Assembly (NCBI GenBank): GCA_964563165.1
Contig: CAZLWA010000097.1
Coordinates: forward strand, 62,001-126,000
DNA: 64,000 nt
DNA from: CAZLWA01 sp964563165
GTDB lineage: Bacteria > CLD3 > SB21
Direction of reading: 5' to 3'
In this document: one piece after another, positions 60,960 through 64,000 of the stretch
Layout: each line of letters begins with the position of its first letter
Position numbering within the stretch: position 1 is the first letter of the stretch
Notes under the pieces: generated by a model
Seen by the model: the letters and a program-made list of their open reading frames with translations, nothing else
Database searches by the model: none
What the model was told of the DNA's origin: nothing
Position numbers and translations under genes: made by a program

Positions 60960-62234
60960 TCAATTCTTATGAGGATCTCTATATCTCACGGTTCCCGTAA
61001 GGATCGGAATGGCGATGCTGACGAGTACTGTGAAGACAAACATACCCATTGCCCAGATGCCGAGACCGACGCATAATTCGACCCACGTCGGGGAATATTC
61101 GACGATCTTTCCCCACGGTCCGGGAATGAATCCTGGAACGATCAAACCCATCCCCTTTTCAATCCAGATACTGACAAAGAGTATCCCGCACGCGGGGAGC
61201 AGCCACTTACGATTGTTTCGAAGCGGGTGAAGAGTCAGAATTCCCGTCGCGATGAGATTCATCGAAATCGCCGTCCATATCCAGGGCTTCAATCGGTCAA
61301 ACCCCTCCAGTCCGAAAAACAGATACACGGCACTTTCACTGTGATGCGTGGGTTTGTAAAATTCTTTAAAGAGCTCAGAACCGAGCATAATCAGATTGAT
61401 TTGCGCGGCGACGGTTACGATCAGGGCAATCTTGCCGATGGTTACATTTTCAACCCAATAGGCCGTGAATCTCCTGACTACGGAGAGCACAATGATAATC
61501 AGCGCAGGACCCGCAGAAAATGCCGACGCCAAAAATCGCGGACCCAGTAACGACGAGTTCCAAAAAGGCCTCGCCGGTAAACCCGCGTATAAAAACGCCG
61601 TAACAAGGTGAATACAGAAAGCCCAAAAGACGGAAATGATCACGCCCGGTACGTACACCTTAGGATTAGGATGCTTGCCCTGGTAATGGCACATCAGAAT
61701 ATAAAACGGAATTGTCAGATTGAGAAACAAATATCCGTTAAGAACAAGGACGTCCCAGGTGAGCATGGAGCTGGGCCAGTTCAATAGTCCGATGCCGGGA
61801 ATCAAATGCCATGCGCGGGCCGGACCGCCTAAGTCAACTGTCACGAACGCCAGACACATGCACAACGCGCCCACCGCGACTCCTTCACCGATCAATACTG
61901 CTTTTGAAAAATCCAGGTCCTTCAGAATATAGGTTGGCAATACGAGCATCACGGCAGCCGCCGCAACGCCTACGAGAAAAGTGAAATTGGAAATGTAAAA
62001 TCCCCAACTCACACGATCGTTCATACCGGTCACGCCTAAACCCTCACGCAGCTGAACGGAGTAGGCGTATACGCCAACCAGCATCACAAAAGTAAGCGTG
62101 CCCATCCAAACGTGATAAGCTAGGCCTCCGCGCGTAATGCTGTTGAAAGCATCTTTAATAAACGATAAGACGATCGTTGGCCTTATGTCGTCCGTGATTT
62201 TTCCGGCCGTGTGCGGCGATTCGGTGTGTTCCAT
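60960..62234 (-). CDS. NrfD/PsrC-family membrane subunit, DsrP/HmcC/ActC-like
   Basis: 424 residues with about ten membrane helices. Conserved features of the large NrfD group: GLGVTGMNDRVSWGFYISNF (about 57-76), GGPARAWHLIPGI (about 129-141), LNWPSSMLTWDVLVLNGYLF and LPARPFWNSSLLGPRFLASA. NrfD-like proteins bind (mena)quinol and transfer electrons to or from partner Fe-S subunits at the periplasmic side, and some pump or translocate protons. It follows the Fe-S protein gene by 3 bp. The combination of cytochrome, Fe-S protein and NrfD matches Dsr(JOP), Hmc, Qrc and alternative complex III relatives; which is not decidable here. Confidence 0.9.
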   Translation of the reverse strand: MEHTESPHTAGKITDDIRPTIVLSFIKDAFNSITRGGLAYHVWMGTLTFVMLVGVYAYSVQLREGLGVTGMNDRVSWGFYISNFTFLVGVAAAAVMLVLPTYILKDLDFSKAVLIGEGVAVGALCMCLAFVTVDLGGPARAWHLIPGIGLLNWPSSMLTWDVLVLNGYLFLNLTIPFYILMCHYQGKHPNPKVYVPGVIISVFWAFCIHLVTAFLYAGLPARPFWNSSLLGPRFLASAFSAGPALIIIVLSVVRRFTAYWVENVTIGKIALIVTVAAQINLIMLGSELFKEFYKPTHHSESAVYLFFGLEGFDRLKPWIWTAISMNLIATGILTLHPLRNNRKWLLPACGILFVSIWIEKGMGLIVPGFIPGPWGKIVEYSPTWVELCVGLGIWAMGMFVFTVLVSIAIPILTGTVRYRDPHKN

Positions 62235-62237
62235 AAA

Positions 62238-63386
62238 CTAATCCATAAAGTACCAAAATTTGGGCTCTGTCCCGAGATCGTCCTTGAGCCGGAATACTTT
62301 CTTATTGGCCAGCACCCAACGAATTTCGCTATCGGGATCAAGTAAATTACCAAAAATACGCGCTCCCGTGGGACACGCTTCGACGCAGGCAGGATTCTTT
62401 CCTTCGCGCGTGCGCTGAATGCAGAATGTGCATTTTTCCATTACGCCCTTTTTGCGCAGCCGGTTGCCAAGATAGTGCTGGCTGTGATTGATCTCATTTT
62501 CCGGAATAACAGGATCCGCCCAATTGAATCGCCGTGCATCGTACGGGCAAGCAGCCTCACAATAGCGGCATCCGATGCACCAATTGTAATCCACGACGAC
62601 GATACCGTCCTGTTCTTTCCAGGTTGCCTGCACGGGACACACATCCACACAAGGTGGATTTTCGCAGTGCATACATTGCGTTCCAATATAAAAATGCCCG
62701 TCCTGCGGTACTTCATGATAAAAATCATCGGGCGCGTGTTCAAAATTAAGCTGACCCTTCTTATGTTCATGGACGGTAATGTATTGCATCCCTGACTCGC
62801 GGTCCTGATTATTTTCACGGATACAACCGCGGATACACTCGAGGTAACCCCGGCACTTGGAAATATTAAATGCATACCCGTACAGCACACCCGGAATCGG
62901 ACCTTTCGCAGAGATGTTTACATGCTGCCCCGTGTTTATTTCATACATTTTCTCGAGCCGGCGAACCGTTTCTTCTTTTTCTTTCTCACTCATCACACGG
63001 AAATTACCCTGAAAATAATCATCCCAATCGAGCTGAGCCTTCTCTCTTTCTTCAGCAGGAGCGAAAGGATTGCAAGCCGTTTGCAGCAAACCCATGCCGG
63101 TCAATAAGCCGGCGGCCAGCCCTTTCAGGGCGTCCCGGCGATTCACGTCTTTACTGAATTCGTGATCGGCGGTCGTTTCTGTATTCATAGGCAGTAGCGC
63201 GGGTGATTCGGAATACTGACTCCACAACAAAACATGATGAAGGCTCGGGATTTGCTTTAGATAATTCATCTCATCATCGCGTTTGAGCCAATCGCCTAAG
63301 ACATTTTCGGCAAGCAATTCCTGAATGCCCTTCTTTCGCAAATCGTCTCGGGAGTTGTTGCAGTTGTTACCGTTGTCGTTGTTCAT
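62238..63386 (-). CDS. Tat-exported four-cluster ferredoxin-type subunit (DsrO/HybA/ActB2-like)
   Basis: 382 residues from ATG 63386. A twin-arginine signal starts late: NRRDALKGLAAGLLTGMGLLQ (about 82-102, key residues R83-R84), after an 80-residue N-terminal extension. Three full cluster motifs: C238-x2-C241-x4-C246-x3-C250, C270-x2-C273-x2-C276-x3-C280, and C319-x2-C322-x11-C334-x3-C338. A fourth motif at 178-188 reads C-x2-Y-x2-C-x3-C, so the second cysteine is tyrosine 181; a [3Fe-4S] cluster is predicted. It would shuttle electrons between the NrfD-like protein and the cytochrome. It ends 3 bp before the NrfD-like gene. Confidence 0.9.
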   Translation of the reverse strand: MNNDNGNNCNNSRDDLRKKGIQELLAENVLGDWLKRDDEMNYLKQIPSLHHVLLWSQYSESPALLPMNTETTADHEFSKDVNRRDALKGLAAGLLTGMGLLQTACNPFAPAEEREKAQLDWDDYFQGNFRVMSEKEKEETVRRLEKMYEINTGQHVNISAKGPIPGVLYGYAFNISKCRGYLECIRGCIRENNQDRESGMQYITVHEHKKGQLNFEHAPDDFYHEVPQDGHFYIGTQCMHCENPPCVDVCPVQATWKEQDGIVVVDYNWCIGCRYCEAACPYDARRFNWADPVIPENEINHSQHYLGNRLRKKGVMEKCTFCIQRTREGKNPACVEACPTGARIFGNLLDPDSEIRWVLANKKVFRLKDDLGTEPKFWYFMD

Positions 63387-63427
63387 CTCTTTTGATACCC
63401 TATTGGAACAGGTGTGATCAATTTTCC

Positions 63428-64000
63428 TTATTTGTTGCTAATTAGTCTTTTCATTGTAAGACTCGGCTGCACCGGCCAACGTTTATCCCAGAGGGGTTGA
63501 TGCGGGTTGTGGCACTCAATGCACAACTTGACGACGCGCGGCGGAGCCCAGCCTCCGACCCGTTTACCGTGAGCCCCGCCCTTCCAGTCCGAAAATTGCT
63601 TGAAATGACATTGCTGACACAATTGGTAACTATGATCAAGAGTAATTTCATTTCCTGTTATGGATCGCAATGTATTTAAGTTTGATTCATCATGACAGAC
63701 GACGCAGCTCAATATAGTTTCGGGTGCGTGCTGAAGGTGTATATCCCAGTGGGCCTTACGTCCGGCTGGATCAGTTGACTTCATTTCTCTGAGCGGCTTG
63801 CTGTGACAATTGATGCAGGGAAATTTCATCAGTTGAGTCAATTGGTCTGTTCGAGAAATAACGGAGAGCACACTCGACATTCCCAAAACCTGCACCAGCC
63901 TGGCTCCGTCAACCGAAGCATGAAGATGTGCATAGACCGTTGAGTCCATTTTAGTTATTATTTCAAGCCTGTCCAGCAAGCTTTCGTGCTCAATTTTTTT
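63428..64000 (-). CDS. Multihaem c-type cytochrome (C-terminal part, cut by window edge)
   Basis: The frame is open to the window edge, so the N-terminus lies outside; 190 codons are visible before the stop. Four CxxCH haem sites are seen: CINCH, CVVCH, CQQCH and CIECH, in that order, spaced 37, 29 and 32 residues apart, with other histidines (SDWKGGAHGK, HLQHAPE) that can serve as distal ligands. This fits tetrahaem NapC/cytochrome c554-like or NrfB-like periplasmic proteins. It lies 41 bp upstream of the Fe-S gene and forms one unit with the two following genes. More haems could lie beyond the edge. Confidence 0.85.
   Translation of the reverse strand, partial: KKIEHESLLDRLEIITKMDSTVYAHLHASVDGARLVQVLGMSSVLSVISRTDQLTQLMKFPCINCHSKPLREMKSTDPAGRKAHWDIHLQHAPETILSCVVCHDESNLNTLRSITGNEITLDHSYQLCQQCHFKQFSDWKGGAHGKRVGGWAPPRVVKLCIECHNPHQPLWDKRWPVQPSLTMKRLISNK

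Overview
The window looks like chromosome from a Gram-negative bacterium of the FCB (Fibrobacterota-Chlorobiota-Bacteroidota) neighbourhood, probably an uncultured or poorly described lineage. Support: a subtilase with a C-terminal type IX secretion-type sorting tail (52008-53666), a DUF3078-type outer-membrane protein (29123-29989), a DUF5683-like protein next to complex I, and a respiratory cluster of multihaem cytochrome, Fe-S protein and NrfD-like protein at the right edge. Unlike Bacteroidota, the promoters I can find look like ordinary sigma-70 promoters (TTGnnn, 16-17 bp, TAnnnT). GTG and TTG starts are common, and TGA is a normal stop. I cannot name a genus from sequence alone.

Layout. 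1-294: 5' part of a ParA/Soj gene, with a parS-like inverted repeat upstream. 393-11676: a complex I cluster on the minus strand (nuoA-B-C-D-H-I-J-K-L, then a GT-C glycosyltransferase and a methyltransferase, then nuoM). It lacks nuoE, nuoF, nuoG and nuoN. 11755-18109: minus-strand mixture of DUF5683-like protein, sensor kinase, Xer recombinase, methyltransferase, adenosine deaminase and sucC. 18350-20778: plus-strand GAF/PP2C phosphatase and a fatty-acid desaturase with its own promoter and terminator. 20874-27523: minus-strand group of SDR, spore-photoproduct-lyase-like radical SAM protein, nucleosidase, methylmalonyl-CoA epimerase, folD, YmdB-like phosphoesterase and UbiD-like decarboxylase. 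27661-34041: photolyase, DUF3078 protein, ABM-domain protein, sodium:solute symporter and a PEGA-domain Ser/Thr kinase.

34042-37593 is the least ordinary stretch: a possible decayed gene, a UDG-like protein, clustered hairpin repeats, a tRNA-Ser(CGA) with a duplicated 5' piece, a PLP decarboxylase and further palindromes. 37594-45575: glucan phosphorylase, Ogt, then a tightly coupled minus-strand operon thiO - DUF4149 - hpnC - hpnD - hpnE - bcp for squalene formation. 45894-50669: a compact signalling operon of PEGA kinase, duplicated-TPR lipoprotein and FHA-GAF-adenylate cyclase. 50781-58172: LeuA-like synthase, subtilase, cysteine desulfurase, alanine racemase, purine nucleoside phosphorylase and a geranylgeranyl-reductase-like flavoprotein. 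58263-60840: recR, dnaX and SRP RNA. 60960-64000: NrfD-like protein, Fe-S protein and partial multihaem cytochrome.

The most promising leads for something undescribed are: (a) the kinase / lipoprotein / FHA-GAF-cyclase operon, which could link cell-surface sensing through phosphorylation to cAMP; (b) the radical SAM protein related to spore photoproduct lyase that lacks the usual hydrogen-donor cysteine and overlaps a nucleosidase gene able in principle to remove 5'-deoxyadenosine; (c) the reduced complex I cluster interrupted by two envelope-glycan-type genes. Many operon ends carry short AT-rich word-repeat/inverted-repeat elements of several unrelated word families.
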